A DNA stretch of 51,947 nucleotides from Pseudomonas sp. KK4 (GTDB lineage Bacteria; Pseudomonadota; Gammaproteobacteria; Pseudomonadales; Pseudomonadaceae), in NCBI RefSeq assembly GCF_001984065.1, contig NZ_LYVP01000032.1, positions 1 through 51,947 of the forward strand, read 5' to 3'. Below, in pieces: positions 43,843 through 51,917 of the stretch (positions are counted from its first letter, which is position 1; every line of letters begins with the position of its first letter). A model generated the notes under the pieces. That model did not search any database and was not told the origin of the DNA. It saw nothing but the letters and a program-made list of their open reading frames with translations. Made by a program: the position numbers and the translations under genes.

Positions 43843-45894
43843 ATGTCCCTATCTGCCAACATCGACGCTCCGATTGCCCACAAGGCCGAAGGCTCCGACC
43901 CGTATGCCTGGCTACAGGAGCGCGACACCACTGCGGTGCTCGACTACCTCAAGGCCGAAAACAGCTATCAAGAGGCGCAAACCGCCGATCAGGCCGCCTT
44001 GCGCGAAACCCTGTTCGAGGAGATCAAGGGCCGGATTCTCGAAACCGACCTGTCCCTGCCCTCCCCGTGGGGGCCGTATCTGTATTACACCCGCACCACG
44101 GCCGGGGACGAATATGCCCGGCACTACCGTTGCCCGCGCCCGGCGGACGACAGCCTGACCCTCGATGAAACCCGGGAAGTCCTGCTGCTGGACCCGAATG
44201 TGCTGGCCAACGGCGGCTTCTTCTCCCTGGGTGCGTTCAGCATCAGCCCGGACCATCAGCGCCTGGCCTACAGCGTCGATTCAACGGGCGATGAGATCTA
44301 CACACTGTTCGTGAAGGAATTGTCCGACGGTCGTGTCAGTGAACTGGAGTTCCAGGACTGCGACGGCAGCATGACCTGGGCCAACGACAGCCTGACCCTG
44401 TTTTTCGGCGAACTGGACGACACCCATCGCCCGCACAAGCTGTACCGCTATCGCCTTGATGGCACGGCGGCCGAAGAAGTGTTCCATGAGCCGGACGGGC
44501 GCTTCTTCATGCATTGCTACCGTTCCAGTTCCGAGCAGCAATTGCTGTTGTCCCTGGGCAGCAAGACCACCAGCGAAGTCTGGGTACTGGACGCCAACCA
44601 GCCGCAGCAGGCGTTCACCTGCATCGCGCCACGGGTCGAAGCCCATGAGTACGACGTCGATCACGGCGCGCTCGACGGCCAGTGGACCTGGTTCATTCGC
44701 AGCAACCGCGACGGCATCAACTTTGCCCTGTACACCGCAGTCGACACCGGCGCGGCGCCATTGGAATCCACTTGGCAAAACCTGATTGCCCACAGCGACA
44801 CGGTGATGATCGACGGCATGAGCCTGAACGCCGGCGCCATGACCCTGAGCTTGCGCGAGGGGGGATTGCCGATCATCGAGGTGCATCCACAGGGTTTGCC
44901 GAGCTATCGCGTGCAACTGCCCGACGCGGCCTACAGCCTGCATGTGCAGAACAGCCTGGAGTTCGTCAGCGAACGGATTCGCCTGCGCTACGAGGCGTTG
45001 AACCGTCCGGCGCAGATCCGTCAGTTGGAACTGGTCAACGGCCAGCAGGCAGTCCTCAAGGAAACGCCGGTACTCGGCCCGTTCAACGCCGACGACTACG
45101 TCAGTCAGCGCCTGTGGGCAACGGCGCCTGACGGTACGCAAGTGCCGATCAGCCTGGTGGTCAAGCGTGAGTCGCTGGGCAAGCCGACGCCGCTTTATCT
45201 GTACGGTTATGGCGCTTACGGCCAAAGCCTGGACCCTTGGTTTTCCCACGCACGCCTGAGCCTGCTCGACCGCGGCATGGCATTTGCCATCGCCCACGTA
45301 CGCGGCGGCGGCGAATTGGGTGAAGCCTGGTACCGCGCCGGCAAGCAGGAACACAAGCACAACACTTTCAGCGACTTCATTGCCTGCGCCGAGCATTTGA
45401 TCGCCAACGGATTGACCACCGCGCCACAACTGGCAATCAGCGGTGGCAGCGCCGGCGGCCTGTTGATGGGTGCGGTGCTCAATATGCGACCCGAGCTGTT
45501 CGGCGCAGCGATTGCCGAAGTGCCGTTCGTCGATGCACTCAACACCATGCTCGACCCGGACCTGCCGCTGACGGTCACCGAATACGACGAATGGGGCAAT
45601 CCTCAGGAGCCAGAGGTCTATGAACGGATCAAGGCCTACGCTCCTTACGAAAACGTCACCGCGCAGGCCTATCCGGCGACGCTGGTGATCGCCGGCTACA
45701 ACGACAGCCGCGTTCAGTATTGGGAAGCCGCCAAATGGGTGGCCAAATTGCGCGCGTGCAAAACCGATGACAATTTGCTGTTGCTCAAGACCGAACTGGG
45801 CGCCGGGCATGGCGGCATGAGCGGTCGCTACCAGGGATTGCGTGACGTAGCGCTCGAATACGCGTTTTTGTTCAAGGTTTTGGGGATTGCCTGA
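43843..45894 (+). CDS. ptrB: oligopeptidase B (S9A serine peptidase)
   Basis: A 683-residue prolyl-oligopeptidase-family enzyme cleaving short peptides after Lys/Arg, cytosolic or periplasmic without a signal peptide here. An N-terminal seven-bladed propeller (about 75-400) gates an alpha/beta-hydrolase domain with Ser536 (GGSAGG), Asp621 (YNDSRV) and His656 (GAGHGGMSG). YGYGAYGQSLDPWFS and AHVRGGGELGEAWY are typical of oligopeptidase B rather than prolyl oligopeptidase. The length matches E. coli PtrB (686). The ATG at 43843 has GAGAG about 7 bases upstream. Confidence 0.95.
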   Translation: MSLSANIDAPIAHKAEGSDPYAWLQERDTTAVLDYLKAENSYQEAQTADQAALRETLFEEIKGRILETDLSLPSPWGPYLYYTRTTAGDEYARHYRCPRPADDSLTLDETREVLLLDPNVLANGGFFSLGAFSISPDHQRLAYSVDSTGDEIYTLFVKELSDGRVSELEFQDCDGSMTWANDSLTLFFGELDDTHRPHKLYRYRLDGTAAEEVFHEPDGRFFMHCYRSSSEQQLLLSLGSKTTSEVWVLDANQPQQAFTCIAPRVEAHEYDVDHGALDGQWTWFIRSNRDGINFALYTAVDTGAAPLESTWQNLIAHSDTVMIDGMSLNAGAMTLSLREGGLPIIEVHPQGLPSYRVQLPDAAYSLHVQNSLEFVSERIRLRYEALNRPAQIRQLELVNGQQAVLKETPVLGPFNADDYVSQRLWATAPDGTQVPISLVVKRESLGKPTPLYLYGYGAYGQSLDPWFSHARLSLLDRGMAFAIAHVRGGGELGEAWYRAGKQEHKHNTFSDFIACAEHLIANGLTTAPQLAISGGSAGGLLMGAVLNMRPELFGAAIAEVPFVDALNTMLDPDLPLTVTEYDEWGNPQEPEVYERIKAYAPYENVTAQAYPATLVIAGYNDSRVQYWEAAKWVAKLRACKTDDNLLLLKTELGAGHGGMSGRYQGLRDVALEYAFLFKVLGIA

Positions 45895-45961
45895 GGAACT
45901 TGGTCCGATGAACCGGTCTTAATTCCAGACACCGCAAGCCGATACAACACAAACGCCTCCT

Positions 45962-46049
45962 GTGGGAGCGGGCTTGCTCGCGAAAGCGGTATGTCAGTCA
46001 ACATCGGTGCCGGCTGATCCACCGCTTTCGCGAGCAAGCCCGCTCCCAC
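45962..46049. repeat. REPIN
   Basis: Perfect outer arms GTGGGAGCGGGCTTGCTCGCGAA / inverse, continuing into AAGCGG / CCGCTT. The inner spacer pairs only partly (TCAGTCAACATCGGTGCCGGCTGA). Confidence 0.95.
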
Positions 46050-46105
46050 AGGGGATTGTGGATACCAAAAAAAACCGGAACCCGACATAACAAAGACCGC
46101 ACGCC

Positions 46106-46579
46106 ATGTCAGAAACCACCCTGCTGAACAATGAAATCCGCGACTGGCTGATGGACTGCGGCCTGTTCAACCAGCTGTTGCCTGCAGACTTTGCCGCGGC
46201 CTCGGGCTATTTCAGCATCAGCACCATCGCCCAGGGCGAAGAGATTTTCCATGAGGGGGATGCCGGCAGCTTCATGTGCATCATCCACACCGGCCAAGTA
46301 GCCGTGCAGAAGACCACCAGCGACGGCCAACTGGTGACTATCGCCACGTTGCGCAGTGGTCGCTCGTTCGGCGAGATGGCGGTGCTCGATGGCGAGCGCC
46401 GTTCAGCCAGTTGCGTGGCGGCGAGCAACTGTCAGTTGCTCAACCTGGGCAAGGATTCGCTGGAAAAAATGCTCAACGACGCGCCGAAAATTGCCGCCAA
46501 GATCATCCGCGCCCTCGCCGTTTCCCTGTCCAAACGCTTGCGCATGGTCGACGGGCAACTGCTGTCGCAACAGGTCTAA
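46106..46579 (+). CDS. stand-alone cyclic-nucleotide-binding domain protein
   Basis: A 157-residue protein made almost wholly of one cNMP-binding domain (about 20-140): GEEIFHEGDAGSFMCIIHTGQVAV, then the phosphate-binding cassette FGEMAVLDGERRSAS, with the Glu and Arg needed to bind cAMP or cGMP. There is no HTH, kinase or diguanylate domain, so it must act through a partner. The stop codon overlaps that of the convergent proline-rich gene. Confidence 0.88.
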   Translation: MSETTLLNNEIRDWLMDCGLFNQLLPADFAAASGYFSISTIAQGEEIFHEGDAGSFMCIIHTGQVAVQKTTSDGQLVTIATLRSGRSFGEMAVLDGERRSASCVAASNCQLLNLGKDSLEKMLNDAPKIAAKIIRALAVSLSKRLRMVDGQLLSQQV

Positions 46580-46866
46580 CCGCCGGGCGACTTGACCTTG
46601 GGCGGGTTCTGCTCGATCCCCGGCACGGGCTGATCCTTGGTGGGCGGGCTGGGCATTTCGATGGGCACCAGCGGTGGGCCACCACTGCCCGGGCCGACTT
46701 TCGGCAGCGGTGCCGGGGTGATTTGCGGGTATGGGGTGGGCGTCGCGGTGCCGGGCGAACCGGGCATCGGTGCAGGACTGACGGGCGTAGCTTGCAGCGA
46801 TTGGGCCTGCACTGCAGTAATCGAGAGCGCGGCCAGGGCAATGACCGTTAGAATGGTGCGCTTCAT
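46576..46866 (-). CDS. small secreted proline-rich protein
   Basis: A 96-residue product. The signal peptide spans residues 1 to about 22 (MKRTILTVIALAALSITAVQA), followed by a low-complexity body rich in Pro, Gly, Thr and Ser (ATPTPYPQITPAPLPKVGPG and so on). GGAG stands 6 bases before the ATG at 46866. No lipobox and no known domain. It is probably periplasmic and unstructured; function unknown. Confidence 0.75.
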   Translation of the reverse strand: MKRTILTVIALAALSITAVQAQSLQATPVSPAPMPGSPGTATPTPYPQITPAPLPKVGPGSGGPPLVPIEMPSPPTKDQPVPGIEQNPPKVKSPGG

Positions 46867-46962
46867 CAATGGCTCCGTTGGCCTTGTTGTCATGTGCAGG
46901 CTACTCCCAACTGCGTCCCTTTGCCTTCCCCTCTGCCGCCATTTTGTCCTCAAGTGAGCCCC

Positions 46963-47649
46963 ATGAAACGTTTCGTTCTGCTCGACACCACCCCTATCCC
47001 CGATAACGGCGGCGCCTTGTGCCTGTTCGAGTACGGGGAGGATTTCGTCATCAAGATCCAGGGCGGCGATGGCGGGCAACTGATGAACACACGCATGCAC
47101 GGCTCCGAGGATGCCCTGGCCGAGATTCCTTGCCGCAAGGTCGCCGGGCGGCCAAATTCGCGAGTGCTGATCGGCGGGCTGGGCATGGGGTTCACCCTTG
47201 CCTCGGCGCTCAAGCACCTGGGCAAGACCGCTGAAGTGGTGGTCGCCGAACTGGTGCCGGGTGTCGTGGAGTGGAATCGCGGCCCCTTGGGCGAGAAGGC
47301 CGGCAACCCGTTGCTCGACCCACGCACGGTGATCCGCATGGAAGACGTGGCCAAGGTGCTGCAAGCCGAACCGCAAGGTTTTGACGCGATCATGCTCGAC
47401 GTCGACAACGGCCCGGAAGGTCTGACTCAGAAGGCCAATAGCTGGCTCTATTCCGCCGGTGGCCTCAGTGCCTGCGCCAAAGCCCTGCGACCCAAGGGCG
47501 TGCTGGCCGTCTGGTCAGCGAGCGCTGACCGGCAGTTTTCCGACAAACTGAAGAAAGCCGGGTTCAAGGCCGAGGAAGTGCAGGTCTTCGCCCATGGCAA
47601 CAAGGGCACCCGCCACACCATCTGGATTGCCGAGAAGCTCAAGGGCTGA
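46963..47649 (+). CDS. spermidine-synthase-like SAM-dependent protein
   Basis: A 228-residue Rossmann-fold protein. The nucleotide loop IGGLGMGFTLASAL lies near residue 70, an acidic strand-2 end in VVAELVPGVVEWNR, and FDAIMLDVDNGPEGL near 145. It resembles the spermidine synthase/putrescine aminopropyltransferase-like family but lacks the N-terminal beta domain seen in SpeE. A methyltransferase or aminopropyltransferase-like role is possible; the substrate is unknown. The ATG at 46963 is chosen as the family-like N terminus. Confidence 0.82.
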   Translation: MKRFVLLDTTPIPDNGGALCLFEYGEDFVIKIQGGDGGQLMNTRMHGSEDALAEIPCRKVAGRPNSRVLIGGLGMGFTLASALKHLGKTAEVVVAELVPGVVEWNRGPLGEKAGNPLLDPRTVIRMEDVAKVLQAEPQGFDAIMLDVDNGPEGLTQKANSWLYSAGGLSACAKALRPKGVLAVWSASADRQFSDKLKKAGFKAEEVQVFAHGNKGTRHTIWIAEKLKG

Positions 47650-47699
47650 GCTAAACTTCACCCATAACCGTCATTAGTCTTTTTTACAAAGGTGAACCC

Positions 47700-48071
47700 A
47701 TGAGTTCGTCCACCCCAACCAACACGTCGAAGCTGGACCGCATCCTCGCCGACAACCAGCGCGACAAGGAAATGGGCTACCGCGACAAGGCCCTGAAAAT
47801 GTACCCGCACGTGTGCGGTCGCTGTGCCCGGGAATTTTCCGGCAAACGCCTGAGCGAACTGACCGTGCACCACCGCGACCACAACCACGACAACAACCCG
47901 CAGGACGGTTCGAACTGGGAGTTGTTGTGCCTGTATTGCCACGACAACGAGCACTCGCGTTATACCGACCAGCAGTATTTTGGCGAGGGTTCGCTGAGCA
48001 CGCCGAAGATCGCCAAGGCTACGCATAACCCGTTCGCTGCGTTGGCTGGATTGATGAAAAAAGAAGACTGA
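47700..48071 (+). CDS. yajD: HNH nuclease family protein YajD
   Basis: A 123-residue HNH protein closely resembling E. coli YajD: YRDKALKMYPHVCGRCAREF, then LTVHHRDHNHDNNPQDGSNWELLCLYCHDNEHS, and the tail HNPFAALAGLMKK. Cys pairs (CGRC, CLYC) would bind structural zinc and the HH/N/H residues a catalytic metal. The ribosome site is AAAGGTG, 6 bases before the ATG at 47700. The physiological substrate of the family is not known. Confidence 0.95.
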   Translation: MSSSTPTNTSKLDRILADNQRDKEMGYRDKALKMYPHVCGRCAREFSGKRLSELTVHHRDHNHDNNPQDGSNWELLCLYCHDNEHSRYTDQQYFGEGSLSTPKIAKATHNPFAALAGLMKKED

Positions 48072-48098
48072 ACATCTTCAGGGCCGGTGCCGGCCTCT

Positions 48099-48173
48099 TC
48101 GCGAGCAAGCCCGCTCCCACATTGGTTTTGTGCACGACACAGATCAAATGTGGGAGCGGGCTTGCTCGCGAAA
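48099..48173. repeat. tail-to-tail REP pair
   Basis: TTCGCGAGCAAGCCCGCTCCCACATT and AATGTGGGAGCGGGCTTGCTCGCGAA as inverted arms around about 25 bases of unpaired spacer, between yajD and the RNA methyltransferase gene. Confidence 0.92.
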
Positions 48174-48202
48174 ACGATCGTACAGACACCACCAATCTCA
48201 AA

Positions 48203-48233
48203 CTGACCACCCCTCCTCCAATCCCCGTATAAT
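48203..48233 (+). promoter_or_regulatory. sigma-70 promoter of the SpoU methyltransferase gene
   Basis: A perfect -10 box TATAAT at 48228-48233 with CTGACC (48203-48208) as a poor -35 at 19-base spacing. Transcription would start near 48240, about 24 bases before the GTG. Confidence 0.6.
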
Positions 48234-48263
48234 CGCGCTTTTTTCCCGAAAGGCACCCCGCTC

Positions 48264-48734
48264 GTGGCAGACAAACGGTACAGCTGCATTGGTCTGTATA
48301 ACCCCAAATCACCGGAAAACGTCGGTTCCGTGATGCGCGCCGCTGGCTGTTATGGCGTGGCGTCGGTGTTCTACACCGGCAAGCGCTATGAGCGCGCCGC
48401 CGACTTCGTCACCGACACCAAGCGCGTGCACTACGACATCCCGCTGATCGGTATCGACGACCTGAAGAAAATCCTGCCGCTCAATTGCGTCCCGGTCGCC
48501 GTGGAACTGGTCGAGGGTGCCCGCCCGCTGCCCGAGTACACTCACCCGGACCGCGCGCTGTACATCTTCGGCCCGGAAGACGGCTCGCTGGATAAAGAGA
48601 TTCGCGACTGGTGCGAAGACGTGGTCTACATCCCCACCACCGGTTGCATGAACCTGGCTGCCACGGTCAACGTCGTGCTTTACGACCGCATGGCCAAAGG
48701 CCTGAACACGCGCTCAGGTCCGAAATTCCGCTAG
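48264..48734 (+). CDS. SpoU/TrmH-family RNA 2'-O-methyltransferase
   Basis: A 156-residue SPOUT (knotted) methyltransferase. Motif 1 is LYNPKSPENVGSVMRAAGCYGV near residues 11-32, motif 2 YIFGPEDGSLDKEI and motif 3 YIPTTGCMNLAATVNVVLYD. It lacks the N-terminal extension of larger TrmH/RlmB proteins, so it is of the compact group; which tRNA or rRNA site it modifies cannot be said. The GTG at 48264 is the start, with an AAAGG site further upstream than usual. Confidence 0.9.
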   Translation: MADKRYSCIGLYNPKSPENVGSVMRAAGCYGVASVFYTGKRYERAADFVTDTKRVHYDIPLIGIDDLKKILPLNCVPVAVELVEGARPLPEYTHPDRALYIFGPEDGSLDKEIRDWCEDVVYIPTTGCMNLAATVNVVLYDRMAKGLNTRSGPKFR

Positions 48735-48825
48735 ATTGCGCAACATTGGATGGAACAAGCTGAGGGCTATGGCAGTCAGCTTAACTATCGACCAACGAAG
48801 CAGCCTTCCTGCCTGGAGACAGATC

Positions 48826-49203
48826 ATGAGCGAACTCAAACGCGTGGAACGCATCGAATCCACCCCATTCCAGACGCCTGCAGACCAGAACGTACAGGGC
48901 TGGGAGCGTATCGGCTCGCTGGCCGGCGGCGTGGTGATGGTGGGCAAGGGCCTGCGTCGCGGCGGCATCTTCGGCCTGATCCAGGTGGCCATTGGTGGGG
49001 TCGCCCTGGCCCGGGGCATCACCGGGCATAGTTCGGCGAAAAGCCTTTTGGAAAAGAGCCGTCAGGACATGAATAACGTGCGGGCAAAGATCCAGCGTGC
49101 CGGCGAAGACCTGGCCAAATTGAAGGCCAATGCCGAGGCGGCGACCAACACCGCGACCGTGACTGGCAACGATTCATTGAAATCGCCGAAAGCCGGGGTT
49201 TGA
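48826..49203 (+). CDS. DUF2892-like small membrane protein
   Basis: A 125-residue protein. The N-terminal part has NVQGWERIGSLAGGVVMVGKGLRRGGIFGLIQVAIGGVALARGITG, two short hydrophobic hairpin segments rich in glycine that resemble the DUF2892/YgaP C-terminal membrane domain. A helical, charged coiled-coil-like tail follows (KSLLEKSRQDMNNVRAKIQRAGEDLAKLK). GGAG lies 7 bases before the ATG at 48826; the longer frame upstream is not supported. Function unknown. Confidence 0.78.
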   Translation: MSELKRVERIESTPFQTPADQNVQGWERIGSLAGGVVMVGKGLRRGGIFGLIQVAIGGVALARGITGHSSAKSLLEKSRQDMNNVRAKIQRAGEDLAKLKANAEAATNTATVTGNDSLKSPKAGV

Positions 49204-49230
49204 GCCGGATCGTCAGGTGAGAGTCAAGGC

Positions 49231-49300
49231 CTCATCGCGAGCAAGCTTCGCTCCTACAGGGTTGTGTCGTTCGCCTGTAGGAGCGAGGCTTGCCCGCGAA
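49231..49300. repeat. REP pair of a second subfamily
   Basis: CATCGCGAGCAAGCTTCGCTCCTACAG and CTGTAGGAGCGAGGCTTGCCCGCGAA as inverted arms. The outer core is CTGTAGGAGCGA instead of GTGGGAGCGGG, so this belongs to a different REP class from most copies here. Between convergent genes. Confidence 0.88.
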
Positions 49301-49307
49301 TGCGGTA

Positions 49308-50537
49308 CTACTGAAGCAACTCGGTGTCCAGCACCTTTGAGGAATCGCCGATAACGGTTTCCGAAAGCTGAACAAAATCTTTGGTGTCCACGTTCCCCAA
49401 CCGCATCGCCCCCCTCAACACATCGTCCAGCGAACGCTTGTTGCGGGTCTTGAGGCGAATTTCGCGATCCAGTTCCTGCATCAATATCACCGCCTTGGCC
49501 ACCTGCGCCGGGTTGATCTGTTCGCCGCGCAAGGTGGTGACTTTCTGCCCTGCCTTGACCAGCCGCCCCTGCAAACTCTGATAACGCTCGTCACTCATGC
49601 CGCCGGCCCGGCGCACCAGTTCGATGGCGTAATACTCGGCAAAGCCTTCGCTGATCCAGTCGCTGCGATGCTGGTCGTTGATCCGCCCGAACAACTGAGC
49701 CAATTCCCGTACCACTGCACTGCTGCCGCTTTCACTGACCAGTGGCAGGCGACTGTTGAGATAGATCGACTCGTGCGCTGCCAGGCTGCCGCGCCACATC
49801 GGGTCGTTGGCGCCGACGATCAACAGCTTGGCGGGATGTCGCGGATAGACGGCCTGCACTTGCGGCCAGACGAAGGTCAGCAACGTCAGCACATCCATGC
49901 GTCGCATGCCCTGCCCCAGGGGCGAAGCGACGGTGACTTCGGTCTCCCCCAGGCGCGTGCGCCGGCTGCCGAGGTGACCGGCGAGTATCCAGCCGGTCGG
50001 CCGGTCGAACAACCGAGAGGCGTTGTCGATGCGGAACTTGTTCTTGCCGATGCGCGGCCAGGCGGTTTCAACGCTCTTCCAGCCGTTGGGCAGCTCGAAT
50101 TCAAGGCGCGACACCAGCTCGGTGCCGTCCTGCTGATCGAGTTTGGCGGGAGGCACCAGATCCTCGCCGCGCAGCAATGCCCAGGTCGGGGTCATGCGTG
50201 TGTCGAAACTGCCGCTCTTGCGGCCATGACTGACGTGCACGCGGTAAGTCAGGCTGGCCTTGTCCGTGGCCGGATGCCAACTACCACGGGCCTGCGCGCC
50301 CGGCGTCAACTGCCACTGGCCGTCGGCCTTGAAGTCGCTGTAATGGCTGCCGTCGCCCAGGTCGAAATCCAGGCTGCGCACCGCCGAGCCCTGGGCCAGG
50401 GTCAGACGCACTTCAGCCTGGTCGCTTTGGGGCAACAGGCGCACGTGGTAATCCAGATCGACCTTCTTCGCCGCCCACACGGGCGAACTCAAGGTCAGCA
50501 GCCCAACAACCAGTGCCCGTCGCCATTCCACAGCCAT
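49308..50537 (-). CDS. secreted M1/M61-like protein lacking the zinc site
   Basis: A 409-residue product. The signal peptide spans about 1-23 (RRALVVGLLTLSSPVWAAK). A beta-rich N-terminal half (about 26-205) is followed by a helical half that resembles the M1/M61 peptidase core: WISEGFAEYYAIELV (294-308) is the usual region with the third zinc ligand (Glu297). The expected HExxH reads RELAQ at 277-281, so both histidines are replaced. Hydrolysis is therefore unlikely, and a binding or regulatory role is more probable. The ATG at 50537 follows AAGGAG by 5 bases. Confidence 0.82.
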   Translation of the reverse strand: MAVEWRRALVVGLLTLSSPVWAAKKVDLDYHVRLLPQSDQAEVRLTLAQGSAVRSLDFDLGDGSHYSDFKADGQWQLTPGAQARGSWHPATDKASLTYRVHVSHGRKSGSFDTRMTPTWALLRGEDLVPPAKLDQQDGTELVSRLEFELPNGWKSVETAWPRIGKNKFRIDNASRLFDRPTGWILAGHLGSRRTRLGETEVTVASPLGQGMRRMDVLTLLTFVWPQVQAVYPRHPAKLLIVGANDPMWRGSLAAHESIYLNSRLPLVSESGSSAVVRELAQLFGRINDQHRSDWISEGFAEYYAIELVRRAGGMSDERYQSLQGRLVKAGQKVTTLRGEQINPAQVAKAVILMQELDREIRLKTRNKRSLDDVLRGAMRLGNVDTKDFVQLSETVIGDSSKVLDTELLQ

Positions 50538-50574
50538 ACACACTCCTTGTTGAAACCTGGAATCGCCCGGACGC

Positions 50575-51024
50575 TCAACCCGCCCGGAAAATCAAATGGT
50601 CTTCCCAGTCATCTTCCGGCACGCTGCCTTCGGCGAGCATACGCCCGGACTGGGAGATGCGTTCGTGGTGCACGGCATCACGATCACCGCATACCAAGTG
50701 ATGCCACAGAGGCAAATCCTTGCCCTCGCTGACCAGACGATATCCACAGGTCGGCGGCAACCACTTGAATTCGTCGGCCTTCCCGGGCGTGAGCTGGATG
50801 CAGTCGGGCACTGAAGCCCGGCGGTTCGGGTAATCCGTGCACTGGCACGTCTTGAGGTCCAGCAGCTTGCAGGCGATGCGCGTGTAATAGACGCTGTTGT
50901 CGTCTTCGTCCTCAAGCTTTTGCAGGCAGCACAGGCCACAGCCGTCGCACAGCGATTCCCATTCCTCCTGATCGAGTTGATCGAGGGTTTTGCGTATCCA
51001 GAACGGTTCGACTTTGGCGGCCAT
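50575..51024 (-). CDS. YcgN-family cysteine-cluster protein (UPF0260)
   Basis: A 149-residue protein. The N-terminal cluster CDGCGLCC (Cys26, 29, 32, 33), Cys in RIACKLL, the pair CQC, and PDC and TCGYRL further on fit the metal-binding YkgJ/UPF0260 zinc- or iron-binding cysteine cluster. The N terminus [21 protein letters not shown] is the family-typical lead. It lies 37 bases upstream of the dead-peptidase gene and may be cotranscribed. Function unknown. Confidence 0.93.
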   Translation of the reverse strand: MAAKVEPFWIRKTLDQLDQEEWESLCDGCGLCCLQKLEDEDDNSVYYTRIACKLLDLKTCQCTDYPNRRASVPDCIQLTPGKADEFKWLPPTCGYRLVSEGKDLPLWHHLVCGDRDAVHHERISQSGRMLAEGSVPEDDWEDHLIFRAG

Positions 51025-51303
51025 GGCTCAAGCATCTGCATCAGGTGGTGAAAAGGCCGCCAGTCTAGTGCCCACCGCCCTGCGGGCCAAGCACTGGCGA
51101 CTGCCGGTAGATCAGGGCTTGTCAGTTTTTGTCCCGACACGTAGCTTTGCCAGTCGCAAGGAGCCCTGCCCGAATGCCATTAACGCTCGACCGCGTTGCA
51201 TCAGGGCCAGTGACTTCGGCTCCCGACAGACCTTATCGCTCAGCTCAACTGCGCCCGCAGGTTTCAAACCTCTTCACTTTCAAACGTAGCAAGGAATCTC
51301 TTG

Positions 51304-51897
51304 ATGAGTGCAAACCCGCGCATTGCCGATTACGCCATCCACCCTCAGTTCACCGATCGCTGGTCGCCACGCGCGTTCACCGGCGAAACCATCCCGGAAG
51401 AAACCCTGCTGAGCTTCTTCGAGGCCGCGCGCTGGGCGCCATCGGCCTACAACTCGCAGCCGTGGCGCTTTCTGTATGCGCGTCGTGACACGCCGAACTG
51501 GGAGCGTTACCTGGGCCTGCTGAACGAGTTCAACCGCGGCTGGGCGCAACACGCCTCGGCGCTGGTGATCGTGATCTCGAAAACCACCTTCGCAGTACCT
51601 GGCGCCACCGAAGAAACCCCGGCCCTGTGGCATACCTTCGACACCGGTTCGGCCTGGGGCCATCTGGCGCTGCAAGCGAGCATCAGTGGCTGGCACACCC
51701 ACGGCATGGCCGGTTTCGATCAGGAACTGACCCGCAAGGAACTGAACATTCCCGAGGGCTATGCCCTGCATGCGGCCGTGGCGATCGGCAAACTGGGGGA
51801 CAAGGCGACGTTGGCCGAGTACCTGCAGGCCCGTGAAGCGCCAAGCCCGCGTCGACCGTTGAGCGAGTTGGCGGCTGAGGGTGATTTCAGCCTCTAA
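51304..51897 (+). CDS. nitroreductase-family protein
   Basis: A 197-residue FMN-dependent oxidoreductase, of the short group. RWSPRAFTGETIPEETLLSFFEAARWAPSAYNSQPWRFLY is the standard FMN-phosphate site; GSAWGHLALQASISGWHTHGMAGFD contains the dimer-helix/FMN region, and VAIGKLGD follows. Such enzymes reduce nitro compounds, quinones or enals; the true substrate is unknown. The ATG at 51304 is preferred over the TTG one codon earlier. It is divergent from ycgN across 279 bases. Confidence 0.9.
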   Translation: MSANPRIADYAIHPQFTDRWSPRAFTGETIPEETLLSFFEAARWAPSAYNSQPWRFLYARRDTPNWERYLGLLNEFNRGWAQHASALVIVISKTTFAVPGATEETPALWHTFDTGSAWGHLALQASISGWHTHGMAGFDQELTRKELNIPEGYALHAAVAIGKLGDKATLAEYLQAREAPSPRRPLSELAAEGDFSL

Positions 51898-51917
51898 GCT
51901 GCAACGCGCAAGCAAAT

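Noticed and set aside
44281..45810. Minus-strand open frame of 509 codons opposite ptrB
   Set aside because: The plus strand has an intact catalytic triad; the opposite frame has no recognisable feature.
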